A stretch of 46,463 nt of DNA, taken from an uncultured Ruthenibacterium sp. (lineage in GTDB: Bacteria > Bacillota > Clostridia > Oscillospirales > Ruminococcaceae). The notes beneath the pieces were generated by a model that was not told where the DNA came from, did no database searches, and worked only from the letters and a program-made list of their open reading frames with translations. A program made the translations under genes and the position numbers. Below are positions 37,492 through 46,277 of this stretch, piece by piece; the first letter of the stretch is position 1; each line of letters opens with the position of its first letter. The stretch is from positions 1-46,463 of the forward strand of contig CALXIP010000032.1 in NCBI GenBank assembly GCA_944388395.1, in the 5' to 3' direction.

Positions 37492-37520
37492 TTGATTTTG
37501 CTTTCTTTGTATGGTATACT
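37492..37520 (+). promoter_or_regulatory. extended -10 promoter of yebC
   Basis: TTGATT (37492-37497), a 17-nt spacer and TATACT (37515-37520) preceded by TGG. Confidence 0.75.
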
Positions 37521-37570
37521 TATTTGGTTAAAATGGTAGGATTATACTAATTTATTAGGGGGTTCCTGTT

Positions 37571-38308
37571 ATGTCAGGGCATAGTAAATGGAATAACATC
37601 AAGCGCAAGAAAGAAAAGACAGACGGTCAGCGCGCGAAGATCTTTACCAAGATCGGACGCGAGATGTCTGTTTGCATTAAGGCCGGCGGCCCGGACCCCG
37701 CGGTGAATGGTAAGCTGCGCGATCTGATTGCCAAGGCGAAAAGCCTGAACGTGCCGAACGACAATATTCAGCGTATTATCAAAAAGGCACAGGGCGCGGA
37801 AAAAGACGATTACGAAAGCATCACCTACGAAGGATACGGCCCCAATGGCATCGCCATGATGGTGGAGACCCTGACGGACAACCGCAACCGCACCGCGGGC
37901 AATCTGCGTCATTACTTTGATAAATTCGGCGGCAATCTGGGCAATAACGGATGCGTCAGCTTTTTGTTCAGCGAACAGGGCGTGATCGTTCTGGACGTGG
38001 AAGGCAAGGATGAGGAGACCGTGATGGAGGATGCCTTCGACGCCGGTGCAGACGATTTCGATATGGCGGACGATGTGGCGGAGATCACCACTTCTCCCGC
38101 GGCGTTCAGTGATGTGCGCGCGGCGCTGGAGGAAAAAGGCTACAGCTTCATTTCTGCGGACGTGGCGATGGTGCCGTCCACGCGCACTGCGCTGACCGAT
38201 CCGGATGCCATTAAAAATATGGGACTGCTGCTGGATCATCTGGAGGACGATGACGACGTGCAGAACGTGTGGCACAACCTGGAAAACGAAGAAGATTTGG
38301 ACCGCTGA
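37571..38308 (+). CDS. yebC: YebC/TACO1 family protein
   Basis: This 245-residue protein has the invariant start MSGHSKWNNIKRKK and the YEGYGPNGIAMMVE motif. YebC proteins act in translation of difficult proline-rich stretches or as DNA-binding regulators; the former has stronger support in several species. ATG at 37571 follows AGGGGG. The pseudokinase gene begins 43 bases after its stop. Confidence 0.95.
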   Translation: MSGHSKWNNIKRKKEKTDGQRAKIFTKIGREMSVCIKAGGPDPAVNGKLRDLIAKAKSLNVPNDNIQRIIKKAQGAEKDDYESITYEGYGPNGIAMMVETLTDNRNRTAGNLRHYFDKFGGNLGNNGCVSFLFSEQGVIVLDVEGKDEETVMEDAFDAGADDFDMADDVAEITTSPAAFSDVRAALEEKGYSFISADVAMVPSTRTALTDPDAIKNMGLLLDHLEDDDDVQNVWHNLENEEDLDR

Positions 38309-38351
38309 GTGTCCTGCCTTGTGAATGGATAGAGAAAGGAAGGTGACGGCT

Positions 38352-40046
38352 TTGCCCAACCAGATCATATGCGACAACTGCATGTCCTGTGTGGACGAAG
38401 GGCTGGCCGAATGCCCGTTCTGCGGAGCCAAATTTGAAAACCGGAATCCCCGGGGAACGCTGCCGGCCTACAGCCTTTTGGCGGGCCGCTACACCATCGG
38501 GGCATGTATCGCCGTGGATGGAGAGGGCGTGACCTATCAGGCCATTGATGTTACCAATGCCCATCGTGTGGTCATCAAGGAATATGTCCCGGTCACCATG
38601 TGTGCCGCCCGCACCCGCGAAGGGGCGGTGGTGCCGCGCGCCGGAAAAGAGGTTTTGTTCAAAACCACGCGCATGGATTTTGTGGATTTGTACCGCAGTC
38701 TTGTTACGCTGGGGCGGACGGAGGGCCTTGTGACGGTGCTGGATTTGGTGGAGACCAACAACACCGCCTACGCAGTGCGTGAACCGGACGAGGGCGAGAC
38801 GCTGCAGGCTTATCTGGATGCACGGGAAGAGCCTTTGACACAGGAAGAAGCGCTGATGCTTCTGCGCCCGGTGGTATATGGCGTGGAGGCCATGCACCGC
38901 ATGGGGCTTTTGCACCGCGGAATCAGCCCCGAAACCGTATTCATCACGCCTGCCGGGACAAAATTGTCCGGGTATGCGACACTTGGCCTGCGCAATGCAG
39001 GCGGTGAGCTGAAAAGCCAGCTTGTGGATGGATATGCGGCTCCGGAGCAGTATGCTGTTGCAGAGTTTGACGGAAAATATACGGATATTTACAGCCTGGG
39101 CGCTTTGTTTTACCGTGCGTTGACAGGGCATACGCCGCTGGCAGCCAACCTGCGCAGAATGAATGACAATATGCTGCCGGCCCACCGTGTGAACCGGGAA
39201 CTGCCGGGGTATGTTTCCACGGCAATCGGCCGTGCCATGCGGCTGAATCCCAGCGAGCGGCCTCAGTCTGCGTCGGATTTGCTGGCGGCTATCACCACCC
39301 CAACGCGCTTGGACTCAAAGTTCCATTTGACGAGCCGTCAATGGAAGTTTGTGGCCATTGCCGCAGGTGGACTGCTGCTGGTGATCCTGCTCAGCGTATG
39401 GGCGATTTTGAGTGCTGTGGGCGGCGGGGAAGAGTCTTCTTCCTCTTCTGTTTCGACATCTGCCTCTGCATCTCAAAGTCAGAGCAGCTCTGCACAGAGC
39501 AGTTCTTCTCAGTCTGTCGCGGAAAAAGTTTCGGTCCCCAACTTTGTGGGCAACCTTTATCAGGATATCATCGACAGCGATACCTATAAGGAAACATTCC
39601 TGTTCACAACGGAATATGAGTACAGTGATGATTACGACGAAGGAAAGGTCATTCGTCAGGAGCCTGCCTTTGGAACCAAAGTTTCGCCGGGGGCGACCAT
39701 CAAGCTGTACGTCAGCAAAGGCCCTGAATACGCCACGATTCCCACGAACATCGTGGGCTTGAGCAAAGGCGATGCACAACAGCTTTTGCGCGAGAATAAC
39801 ATTTTGTTCGAAATTGTGGAGACGGACAATCCGGACGGGAAATATACGGCTTATACCGTTGTAAAAACCGAGCCGGAGGTCGGCCAGAAAGTAAAGATGA
39901 ATGAGACGGTGGTCAAGGTGTATGTGGCGAAAGAAGCCACTTCCACATCCAGTGAATCCACACCGCCGCCCGCGTCGTCTTCCTCTTCTTCGCAGGATGG
40001 AACGACATCTTCTTCATCCAGTGACGGTCAGACGCCAAGCGCTTAA
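38352..40046 (+). CDS. zinc-ribbon, PASTA-domain pseudokinase
   Basis: This 564-residue membrane protein has a zinc ribbon (CDNC then CPFC), a kinase-like domain (about 45-315), one membrane helix (about 333-355), a Ser-rich linker, two PASTA domains and a Ser-rich tail. Kinase features are only partly kept: the ATP lysine region VVIKEYVP (Lys76), the APE motif AAPEQY and DIYSLG are present. The catalytic HRD reads HRG (188-190) and the DFG region reads SGYA (about 206-209), so it should not phosphorylate by the normal mechanism. Start is TTG at 38352, eight bases after GGAAGG; ATG 38325 is an alternative. PASTA domains suggest cell-wall sensing. Confidence 0.85.
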   Translation: MPNQIICDNCMSCVDEGLAECPFCGAKFENRNPRGTLPAYSLLAGRYTIGACIAVDGEGVTYQAIDVTNAHRVVIKEYVPVTMCAARTREGAVVPRAGKEVLFKTTRMDFVDLYRSLVTLGRTEGLVTVLDLVETNNTAYAVREPDEGETLQAYLDAREEPLTQEEALMLLRPVVYGVEAMHRMGLLHRGISPETVFITPAGTKLSGYATLGLRNAGGELKSQLVDGYAAPEQYAVAEFDGKYTDIYSLGALFYRALTGHTPLAANLRRMNDNMLPAHRVNRELPGYVSTAIGRAMRLNPSERPQSASDLLAAITTPTRLDSKFHLTSRQWKFVAIAAGGLLLVILLSVWAILSAVGGGEESSSSSVSTSASASQSQSSSAQSSSSQSVAEKVSVPNFVGNLYQDIIDSDTYKETFLFTTEYEYSDDYDEGKVIRQEPAFGTKVSPGATIKLYVSKGPEYATIPTNIVGLSKGDAQQLLRENNILFEIVETDNPDGKYTAYTVVKTEPEVGQKVKMNETVVKVYVAKEATSTSSESTPPPASSSSSSQDGTTSSSSSDGQTPSA

Positions 40047-40054
40047 CATGTATG

Positions 40055-40100
40055 AAAAAGGCGGGAGAAAAGCAATGCTTTTCTCTCGCCTTTTTGTTTT
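40055..40100. terminator. bidirectional terminator
   Basis: The stem AAAAAGGCG-GAGAAAAGC pairs with GCTTTTCTC-CGCCTTTTT and is followed by TTTTGTTTTT. It serves the pseudokinase gene and the converging minus-strand reductase gene. Confidence 0.92.
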
Positions 40101-40114
40101 TGAAACCTATGGGC

Positions 40115-42700
40115 TCAGCAGGTGGCTCCTCCCACAAGATGCTTTTGCGCAGAAAGATTTTCCTGTTTGCGCTGCAGCAGTTCATCGCTGAGCAATTGCG
40201 CCTGTACCTGATCAAAGCCAAGACGCGCGATGGTGTCGGAAAAACGCTCGCCCGTGATTCCCTGTTCGCGGAACAGCAGAATTGCTTTTTCAATCACATC
40301 CAGCACCTCTTCTTTGCTGGAGAAAATCTTATCAAGCGCGCGTCCCTGCGCTACATGCTTGCCCCAGCGTCCGCCCACATAGACTTTGTATCCGCCTGTA
40401 TAGCGGGTGATTGCGTCGAAGGGGCATTTGTTTACGCAGCGTCCGCAGTGGTTGCAGGCGTCCGCGTCAATGGAGACAATTCCGTCCACGACTTTGGCCA
40501 CGTGGATGGGACAGGCGTTTTCTACCTGGCATACCTTACATCCGTGGCACTTGGAAGCGTCGATTTCAGGAATGCGCTGGCCGATTACGCCCAGATCGTT
40601 CAGGTCGGGCTTGACGCAGTTGTTGGGGCAGCCGCCCACGGCGATTTTGAATTTATGCGGCAGCTTCACATCCCGGTATCCGTGGTAGAAGCGTTCGTGA
40701 ATTTCTTCCGAAAGCGCGAAGGTGTCGATCAGACCGTACTGGCAGGTAGTTCCCTTGCAGGATACAACAGGCCGTACCTTCGAACCGGTTCCGCCGGTCT
40801 CCAACCCGTTTTGCGCCAGATAATCCCGCAGCGGTTCAATGTTTGCATAGGGAACGCCCTGAATCTCCAGTGTCAGGCGGGATGTCATGGTGATTTCGCC
40901 GCTGCCAAAGCGTTCTGCTGCCTCGGCAATGACCTTACTTTCTTCGGCGCTCACTTTGCCGTTTCGTGTGATCACACGACCGTTAAAACGATCGGGAGTT
41001 CGCTTGTCCTGCAAGAAACCAAGCGCTTTCACACGGGTGACATCCTGCGGCGATACGGTGCTCTGGGCGCCTTCCACTTTTACGTCGTTGAAGAAAACCG
41101 CGCCTTCCAAAACTTTTGTCTGAGTGTACCCAAAGGCTTTCAGACGGTTCTGCAGGAAGTAGCCTCGCTTGCCCTTGGCACAAACCAAAAGCAGTTTTTG
41201 ATCCTTGGCCAGTCCTTCAATGGGACCGTTCACTTTGCCCAAATCTACCCAGCGCGCACCGGGAATGGACGGCTGCGGCGCAACATCCACAACGGTGTAC
41301 TCTTTTGCGGCGCCGGCGGCGTACTCGGCGGGCGTCATGCTCTCCAGAACGCCGGTCAGTTTGTTCAGCAGAACATACACGGCCTGTACAAAGGGATGAA
41401 TGGCAGTGGAGAAGGGGGGCGCATAGGCGTAGTCCAGATTTTCAAAGTCTTCCAGGCGAGCGCCCATGGAAATTCCGGTCACTGCAATATCGATCATTTT
41501 ATCCACGGCGCCGGGCCCGAATACCTGGACGCCGAGCAGCCGGTGGCTGGCTTTGTCCGCAATCAGCTTGGTGACGAAAAAGGCGGCACCCGGATAATAA
41601 TGCGCTTTATCATCCGTCACGGCCAGAGCGGTCTCCACATCGTAACCGGCCTGACGTGCCTGTTCTTCGGTCAGACCAGTCCGTCCGCCGTTCAGTCCGG
41701 GCAGTTTCACCACACCGGTACCGAGAACACCGGGATAATGCTTGTCCTGTCCTGCCAGGGCTTGCGCCAGAGTGCGTCCCTCGTAGTTGGCGGAAGAGCC
41801 CATTGCAGACCATTGGGCCGCTCCGGTAAGACGGTTTTTGACGATCACGCAATCGCCGGCAGCGTAGACATCGGGCAGGTTGGTGCGCAGCTGATCATCG
41901 ACCACGATCAACCCACGCTCCATTTGAATGCCGCTGTCAGAAAGCCATGCGGTGTTGGGACGGATGCCGACGCTCATGACCACAACGTCCGCCACAATTT
42001 TGCCCGCACTGGTCAGTACGCCGGTAACTTTGTTGCCTTCTGCCAGAATTTCGGTCACTTTTGTTCCGGTAAGTACCCGGACGCCTGCTTTTTGCAGATG
42101 CTTTTTGGCGAAGTTTGCCATTTCCGGATCCAACACGTTGGGCATGACCTGCGGAGCAATATCCACAACGGTCACGCTGAGACCGCGCGTCAACAGATTT
42201 TCTGCGATTTCAAGACCAATGAAACCACCGCCGACCACGACGGCCCTCCGCGCCTGCTTGGCTGTCAGATACGTGCGCAGCTGTTCCGCGTCATCGGGAG
42301 TGCGCATTTTGAAAACGCCCTCGGCCTGAACGCCCGGAAGCGGGGGAACAATGGAAGATGCGCCGGTTGCGACAACGCAGGCGTCATAAGGATAGACCTC
42401 TTCTTCGCCGTTTTCCAGATTTTTGGCGAAAATCTGCCGCTGTGCACTGTCCAGCCGGAAGGCCTCCCGTCCGGTATGTACGGTGACGCCGGTCAGGGCA
42501 GTATATTTTTCCGGAGTGTTGACGATCAGCTCTCCGCGGCTCTCGATGGCGCCGCCCACATAATAGGGAAGACCGCAGCCGGCATAGGAGATATCCTTGT
42601 CCCGGCTGAGCAGGGTGATACGGATGGTTTGGTCCATGCGCTTCAGTTTCGCGGCGGCCTTGGTTCCCGCGGCCACGCCGCCAATTATTACTACATTCAT
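40115..42700 (-). CDS. fused CoA-disulfide reductase/rhodanese/siroheme reductase-like/ferredoxin protein
   Basis: This 861-residue protein joins four units. Residues 1-450 are an FAD/NAD(P) disulfide reductase (IIGGVAAGTKAAAK; redox Cys42 in AGCGLPYYVGG), as in CoA-disulfide reductase. Residues 465-545 are a rhodanese with Cys507 in LLVCAKGKRG. Residues 550-705 resemble a sulfite/nitrite reductase half, with Cys648/Cys653 and Cys691/Cys695 as possible siroheme-cluster ligands. Residues 715-765 are a two-cluster ferredoxin (Cys718, 721, 724, 730 and 749, 752, 755, 759). I infer cytosolic sulfur metabolism, moving electrons from NAD(P)H to a sulfur substrate. ATG at 42700 follows AAGGAG. The gene lies near cysK. 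Confidence 0.88.
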   Translation of the reverse strand: MNVVIIGGVAAGTKAAAKLKRMDQTIRITLLSRDKDISYAGCGLPYYVGGAIESRGELIVNTPEKYTALTGVTVHTGREAFRLDSAQRQIFAKNLENGEEEVYPYDACVVATGASSIVPPLPGVQAEGVFKMRTPDDAEQLRTYLTAKQARRAVVVGGGFIGLEIAENLLTRGLSVTVVDIAPQVMPNVLDPEMANFAKKHLQKAGVRVLTGTKVTEILAEGNKVTGVLTSAGKIVADVVVMSVGIRPNTAWLSDSGIQMERGLIVVDDQLRTNLPDVYAAGDCVIVKNRLTGAAQWSAMGSSANYEGRTLAQALAGQDKHYPGVLGTGVVKLPGLNGGRTGLTEEQARQAGYDVETALAVTDDKAHYYPGAAFFVTKLIADKASHRLLGVQVFGPGAVDKMIDIAVTGISMGARLEDFENLDYAYAPPFSTAIHPFVQAVYVLLNKLTGVLESMTPAEYAAGAAKEYTVVDVAPQPSIPGARWVDLGKVNGPIEGLAKDQKLLLVCAKGKRGYFLQNRLKAFGYTQTKVLEGAVFFNDVKVEGAQSTVSPQDVTRVKALGFLQDKRTPDRFNGRVITRNGKVSAEESKVIAEAAERFGSGEITMTSRLTLEIQGVPYANIEPLRDYLAQNGLETGGTGSKVRPVVSCKGTTCQYGLIDTFALSEEIHERFYHGYRDVKLPHKFKIAVGGCPNNCVKPDLNDLGVIGQRIPEIDASKCHGCKVCQVENACPIHVAKVVDGIVSIDADACNHCGRCVNKCPFDAITRYTGGYKVYVGGRWGKHVAQGRALDKIFSSKEEVLDVIEKAILLFREQGITGERFSDTIARLGFDQVQAQLLSDELLQRKQENLSAQKHLVGGATC

Positions 42701-42743
42701 GTAAGTGCTCCTTCCTGATTCATTTTCAGGGTCCCATGGCTTC

Positions 42744-42772
42744 ATTATACGCTTGTGCTCAGGCTCTTGCAA
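42744..42772 (-). promoter_or_regulatory. promoter of the fusion reductase
   Basis: On the minus strand, TTGCAA (42767-42772), a 17-nt spacer and TATAAT (42744-42749). Confidence 0.8.
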
Positions 42773-42827
42773 TTTTTTTGTGAATATTTGAACTGTTTTG
42801 TGAGAGAATAAAAACGAGGTGACACAC

Positions 42828-42998
42828 ATGCAGAATTTTGAGGATTATACACCGGAGATGCTTGTTTACTACAATTCGCTGAGCGAACCGCTGAAGCGTC
42901 GTCTGGCAGAGAGCAAGTTTGCTGTTGAAGATCTGCAAAGTCTGGCGGCAGCAGCGGAAATGCTGGCGCAGGCTGGTGTGGACAGTATGCCGGAATAA
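42828..42998 (+). CDS. 56-residue acidic protein
   Basis: A short frame starts at ATG 42828 behind GAGGTGA. The predicted protein begins MQNFEDYTPEMLVYYNSL and is helical, with a Leu/Ala-rich second half (VEDLQSLAAAAEMLAQAG). I do not recognise it. It lies between the divergent reductase and cysK, and a GC-rich hairpin (AGAGGGCGC/GCGCCCTCT, 43007-43036) follows it. The ribosome site and codon pattern make it a likely gene; its function is unknown. Confidence 0.6.
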   Translation: MQNFEDYTPEMLVYYNSLSEPLKRRLAESKFAVEDLQSLAAAAEMLAQAGVDSMPE

Positions 42999-43037
42999 AA
43001 GGAAGAAGAGGGCGCGACCGTACGGCTGCGCCCTCTC

Positions 43038-43066
43038 TTGCATCCGATGATCGTGCCGGATATAAT
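43038..43066 (+). promoter_or_regulatory. promoter of cysK
   Basis: TTGCAT (43038-43043), a 17-nt spacer and TATAAT (43061-43066), just before an AAGGAGG ribosome site. I see no T-box or SAM riboswitch in the short leader. Confidence 0.75.
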
Positions 43067-43087
43067 GAGGAATAAGGAGGATGCGAT

Positions 43088-44020
43088 ATGGGAGAAAGAA
43101 TTTTTTCGGATATTACACAGGCGATTGGGCACACTCCTTTGATCTCGCTGGCGCGCCTGACGGAAAGCGCCGGGATAAAGGCGGAACTCTTTGCCAAATT
43201 AGAGGGGCAGAATCCGGCAGGAAGCGCGAAGGACCGGGTGGCGCTTTATATGCTGGATACCGCTGAAAAACAGGGAAAACTGAAGCCGGGCGGTACCATT
43301 GTGGAACCGACCAGCGGAAATACGGGGATTGGTCTGTGTGCCGTTGCGGCAGCGCGGGGATACAAGGTAATCATCACAATGCCGGAAACCATGAGCGTGG
43401 AACGTCAAAAGCTGATGAAGGCTTATGGCGCGGAACTGGTCCTCACAGAAGGTGCCAAGGGAATGGCGGGCGCGATTGCAAAGGCAGAGGAAATCTCCGC
43501 GCAAACAGGCGCAATGCTGGCGGGACAATTTGTCAATCCGGCGAACCCGGAGGCTCATTATCGCACCACTGGCCCGGAAATTTGGCGGGACGCAGGCGGA
43601 AAAGTGGATGCGTTTGTGGCGGGCGTCGGCACAGGCGGTACCATAACGGGTGTGGGACGTTACTTAAAAGAAAAAAATCCGGAGGTCCATCTGGTTGCGG
43701 TGGAACCGGCGGACTCGCCGGTCCTTTCCGGAGGACAGGCCGGGGCGCATGGCCTGCAGGGAATCGGTGCAGGCTTTGTTCCGGATATTCTGGATACACA
43801 GATTTATAATGAAGTGATAACAAGAACCACGCAGCAGGCGTATGAAGCAGCACGTCAGTTGGCTCGAAAAGAAGGAATTTTGGCGGGGATTTCTTCCGGC
43901 GCGGCGCTGAGCGCGGCTTTGGAACTGGCTGCACGCCCTGCCTTTGAAGGAAAGCGCATCGTGGTCCTTCTGCCGGACAGCGGCGAGAGATATCTTTCGA
44001 CAGATTTGTTCGAAGGGTGA
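43088..44020 (+). CDS. cysK: O-acetylserine sulfhydrylase (cysteine synthase)
   Basis: This 310-residue PLP enzyme makes cysteine from O-acetylserine and sulfide. It has Lys48 in NPAGSAKDR (PLP Schiff base), the substrate loop [11 protein letters not shown], and the phosphate-binding GTGGTITG. The end ([17 protein letters not shown]) is typical. It follows AAGGAGG and has its own promoter. It lies beside the sulfur-reductase fusion, which could supply sulfide; that link is inference. Confidence 0.96.
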   Translation: MGERIFSDITQAIGHTPLISLARLTESAGIKAELFAKLEGQNPAGSAKDRVALYMLDTAEKQGKLKPGGTIVEPTSGNTGIGLCAVAAARGYKVIITMPETMSVERQKLMKAYGAELVLTEGAKGMAGAIAKAEEISAQTGAMLAGQFVNPANPEAHYRTTGPEIWRDAGGKVDAFVAGVGTGGTITGVGRYLKEKNPEVHLVAVEPADSPVLSGGQAGAHGLQGIGAGFVPDILDTQIYNEVITRTTQQAYEAARQLARKEGILAGISSGAALSAALELAARPAFEGKRIVVLLPDSGERYLSTDLFEG

Positions 44021-44031
44021 TAGAAGATCGG

Positions 44032-44060
44032 TTGCTGTTTTTGGAAAATTGTGCTACACT
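44032..44060 (+). promoter_or_regulatory. promoter of the DtxR-type regulator
   Basis: TTGCTG (44032-44037), a 17-nt spacer and TACACT (44055-44060) preceded by TGC. Confidence 0.6.
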
Positions 44061-44090
44061 GATAAAAATGTCGCGAAGGAGGGAGAAGTC

Positions 44091-44477
44091 GTGCGTTCGT
44101 TTGAGTCTCGGGAGGACTATTTGGAGACGATTCTGGTTCTTTATCAGGAAAAGGGCGCAGTGCGCAGCATTGACGTGGCGGAACGCATGAAGTTTTCCAA
44201 ACCAAGCGTCAGTCGCGCAGTGGGACTGTTGAAAAGCGCGGGACTGGTCACCATGGATCGGGAGGGCTTTTTGCGTCTGACTTCCGAAGGAGAAGCGGCG
44301 GCTCGTGGCGTGTACGAGCGCCATACGGTCCTCCGCGATTTTCTTATTCAAATCGGTGTGGATGCGGCAACAGCGGCAGAAGATGCCTGCAGGATGGAAC
44401 ATGTGATCAGCACACAGACGTTTGAGAGTATTCGCAAACAGCTGAAAGACGAAGATAAGGAAAGAATCGTGCGATGA
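44091..44477 (+). CDS. DtxR/MntR family metal-dependent regulator
   Basis: This 128-residue repressor has a winged helix-turn-helix (DYLETILVLYQEKGAVRS, then SKPSVSRAVGLLKSAGLV) and a dimerisation/metal domain beginning GVYERHTVLRDFL. His and Glu residues (HTVLRDF, CRMEHVIS) match metal ligands of the MntR type, and it lacks the SH3-like third domain of DtxR. It probably responds to Mn2+ or Fe2+. Start is GTG at 44091, seven bases after AAGGAGGG. The overlapping small membrane gene is likely co-expressed; its targets cannot be named. Confidence 0.88.
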   Translation: MRSFESREDYLETILVLYQEKGAVRSIDVAERMKFSKPSVSRAVGLLKSAGLVTMDREGFLRLTSEGEAAARGVYERHTVLRDFLIQIGVDAATAAEDACRMEHVISTQTFESIRKQLKDEDKERIVR

Positions 44478-44671
44478 AAAAACAAAAAGTTTATTGGATC
44501 ATTGGTCTGACCGGTTGTGTGGTTGGAACAGCGCTGATGGCGGCTCGTCTGCTGTGGGGTTTTATGGAAGAACAGCTTACAGTCAGTTCCGCTGTGATCT
44601 GTCTGCTTGTGTTTTTGATGGCGTTTTATTTGCTGCTGACACAGGCGCGCCCAGATAAAGAGAAGAAATGA
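44474..44671 (+). CDS. small two-helix membrane protein
   Basis: This 65-residue protein has two hydrophobic helices (about 6-26 and 37-57) and a lysine-rich end, with no known family. It overlaps the regulator's stop codon by four bases (ATGA), so the two are translationally coupled. A role in metal transport or sensing is possible only by association. A bidirectional terminator follows at 44677-44715. Confidence 0.65.
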   Translation: MKKQKVYWIIGLTGCVVGTALMAARLLWGFMEEQLTVSSAVICLLVFLMAFYLLLTQARPDKEKK

Positions 44672-44676
44672 TATTT

Positions 44677-44715
44677 AAAAATCCCCGCCCGGAAATCGCT
44701 CCGGACGGGGATTTT
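44677..44715. terminator. bidirectional terminator between convergent genes
   Basis: The stem AAAATCCCCG-CCGGA pairs with TCCGG-CGGGGATTTT, one unpaired base per side, with T tracts in both directions. Confidence 0.9.
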
Positions 44716-44720
44716 GAGTT

Positions 44721-46037
44721 TTATCCAATTCCTTTATACAGAATGCTGCATACCAGGACGAGTACAGCCAAACCGACGTAAAAGTATTTGGCGGTAATTC
44801 GGAAGCCTTTTCCCAGCGGCTTGCTCCTTCCCTGGTTTAGCTCGGCACAAATACGGTCTGTGCCCAGAACCCAGTAGATGATAATGGCGCAGAGTACAGC
44901 GCCGAAAGGAACAATGTAAATCGTAATGGCGTCCATCCAGCTGCCCAGGCGAGGTTCATATTCGATGAGTGTACCGGCGGCGTATACAATCAGTGCTACA
45001 AGAGCGACCGACGCCTTTCGGGGAAGATGCAAATGCCGCATCACCGCTTCCGCGCACACCTCAAACATATTGACCAAACTGGTGATTCCGGCGAAGATGA
45101 CCGAAAGGAAGAAGACAATGGAAACAAGGCGACCGCCGGGCATCTGTGCAAAGACCTTGGGAAGTGTAATGAAAATCAGGGGAGGGCCCGAAGCAGGGTC
45201 CAAGCCAAACGCAAACACGGCGGGAAGGATCACAAATCCGGAAAGCAAAGCGGCGCAAGTATCCAGAAAGGCGGTTTGTGCGGCTGCACGGGGAATGTTT
45301 TCTTCCTTTCCAAGATAGCTGCCGTAAATAATCATGCCGGAACCGGTGATGGAAAGAGAAAAGAATGCCTGTCCCATGGCCATTACCCAGGTGTCGGGGT
45401 TTAAAAGCTGGCTCCAGTCAGGAATCAGCAAGTAGGCATATCCGGCGCCGGCTCCGGGAAGGAAAGCCACATAGACGGCAACTCCCAGAAACAGCAGGAA
45501 AAAGGCTGGCATAATAATGCGGTTGGCTTTTTCAATTCCTTTTAATACACCGCCGAAAAGAATCAATGCGGTAAGAAGAATTACTGCCGCATGCCATCCC
45601 AGACTTCCGAATGGTCCGGTCATGTCCGCAAAATAGGTTTCGGCATCCGTATCAAAAAGGGATCCAGTCAATCCGCCGGCACAGTAGCGAAGCACCCATC
45701 CCACAATCACCGCATAACCAATGGCGATACCCAACGATCCGAATAAAGGGATGGCGCCCAAGAGACCGCCGCCTTTTTTGCCGCGGGTCTGGAGGGCGTA
45801 CTGGCATGATCCGATAGGCCCTGTACCGGTCAGACGACCAAAGGCAAATTCGGCGGAAAGGCCTGCATAGCCGAATAAAGCAACAAAAAAGAAATATACC
45901 AGTAAAAATGCGGCACCGCCGTACTGGCCTACACGATAGGGGAAAAGCCAAATATTGCCCATGCCAACGGCAGAGCCCACCGAGGCCAGAACAAACCCCA
46001 GTTTGTTCCGAAATTTGAGATTGTGTTTTTCCTGCAT
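44721..46037 (-). CDS. neurotransmitter:sodium symporter family transporter
   Basis: This 438-residue protein has about 11-12 membrane helices. The first helix contains GSAVGMGNIWLFPYRVGQYGG, the unwound Na+/substrate site of the NSS family. The Arg that acts as the outer gate in LeuT (NxWRFP) is Leu here (NIWLFP), with an Arg four residues on, as in a distinct bacterial clade. It probably imports an amino acid with Na+. ATG at 46037 follows CAGGAG; the frame extends upstream but without family sequence. It has its own promoter. Confidence 0.9.
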   Translation of the reverse strand: MQEKHNLKFRNKLGFVLASVGSAVGMGNIWLFPYRVGQYGGAAFLLVYFFFVALFGYAGLSAEFAFGRLTGTGPIGSCQYALQTRGKKGGGLLGAIPLFGSLGIAIGYAVIVGWVLRYCAGGLTGSLFDTDAETYFADMTGPFGSLGWHAAVILLTALILFGGVLKGIEKANRIIMPAFFLLFLGVAVYVAFLPGAGAGYAYLLIPDWSQLLNPDTWVMAMGQAFFSLSITGSGMIIYGSYLGKEENIPRAAAQTAFLDTCAALLSGFVILPAVFAFGLDPASGPPLIFITLPKVFAQMPGGRLVSIVFFLSVIFAGITSLVNMFEVCAEAVMRHLHLPRKASVALVALIVYAAGTLIEYEPRLGSWMDAITIYIVPFGAVLCAIIIYWVLGTDRICAELNQGRSKPLGKGFRITAKYFYVGLAVLVLVCSILYKGIG

Positions 46038-46067
46038 GATTCTGCTCCTGTCACTGATGTTTTCCAC

Positions 46068-46096
46068 AGTATAGCATAAAGAAACAAAAGGAGCAA
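46068..46096 (-). promoter_or_regulatory. promoter of the sodium symporter
   Basis: On the minus strand, TTGCTC (46091-46096), a 17-nt spacer and TATACT (46068-46073) preceded by TGC. Confidence 0.7.
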
Positions 46097-46189
46097 TGCA
46101 AAGCGGCAGCTTGAATGCCCTGTTGGAATCTGTCTCTCTATATAAATAAGGAAGTAAAAAATAAATTTCAAAAAAGGCGAAAAAAGGAG
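46097..46189. other. AT-rich intergenic spacer
   Basis: No gene is visible. The A-rich run just before the first rRNA promoter could act as an UP-type element. Confidence 0.35.
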
Positions 46190-46218
46190 TTGACAGGAGA
46201 GGAAGGATGTGGTAGTAT
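46190..46218 (+). promoter_or_regulatory. rRNA operon promoter P1
   Basis: TTGACA (46190-46195), a 17-nt spacer and TAGTAT (46213-46218) preceded by TGG. It is followed by AAAGCTGTCC. Confidence 0.85.
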
Positions 46219-46277
46219 AACAAAGCTGTCCCCACGGACGGGTCATGAGAGAGCGAAAAGCCGACCGAAAAGAGCAC

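Noticed and set aside
40052-42718. An 888-codon plus-strand frame opposite the fusion reductase
   Set aside because: It is antisense to a protein with intact motifs in four domains; its own translation shows no domain.
43001-43087. Possible SAM riboswitch or T-box before cysK
   Set aside because: The promoter lies just 22 bases before the ATG, leaving no space for a structured leader.
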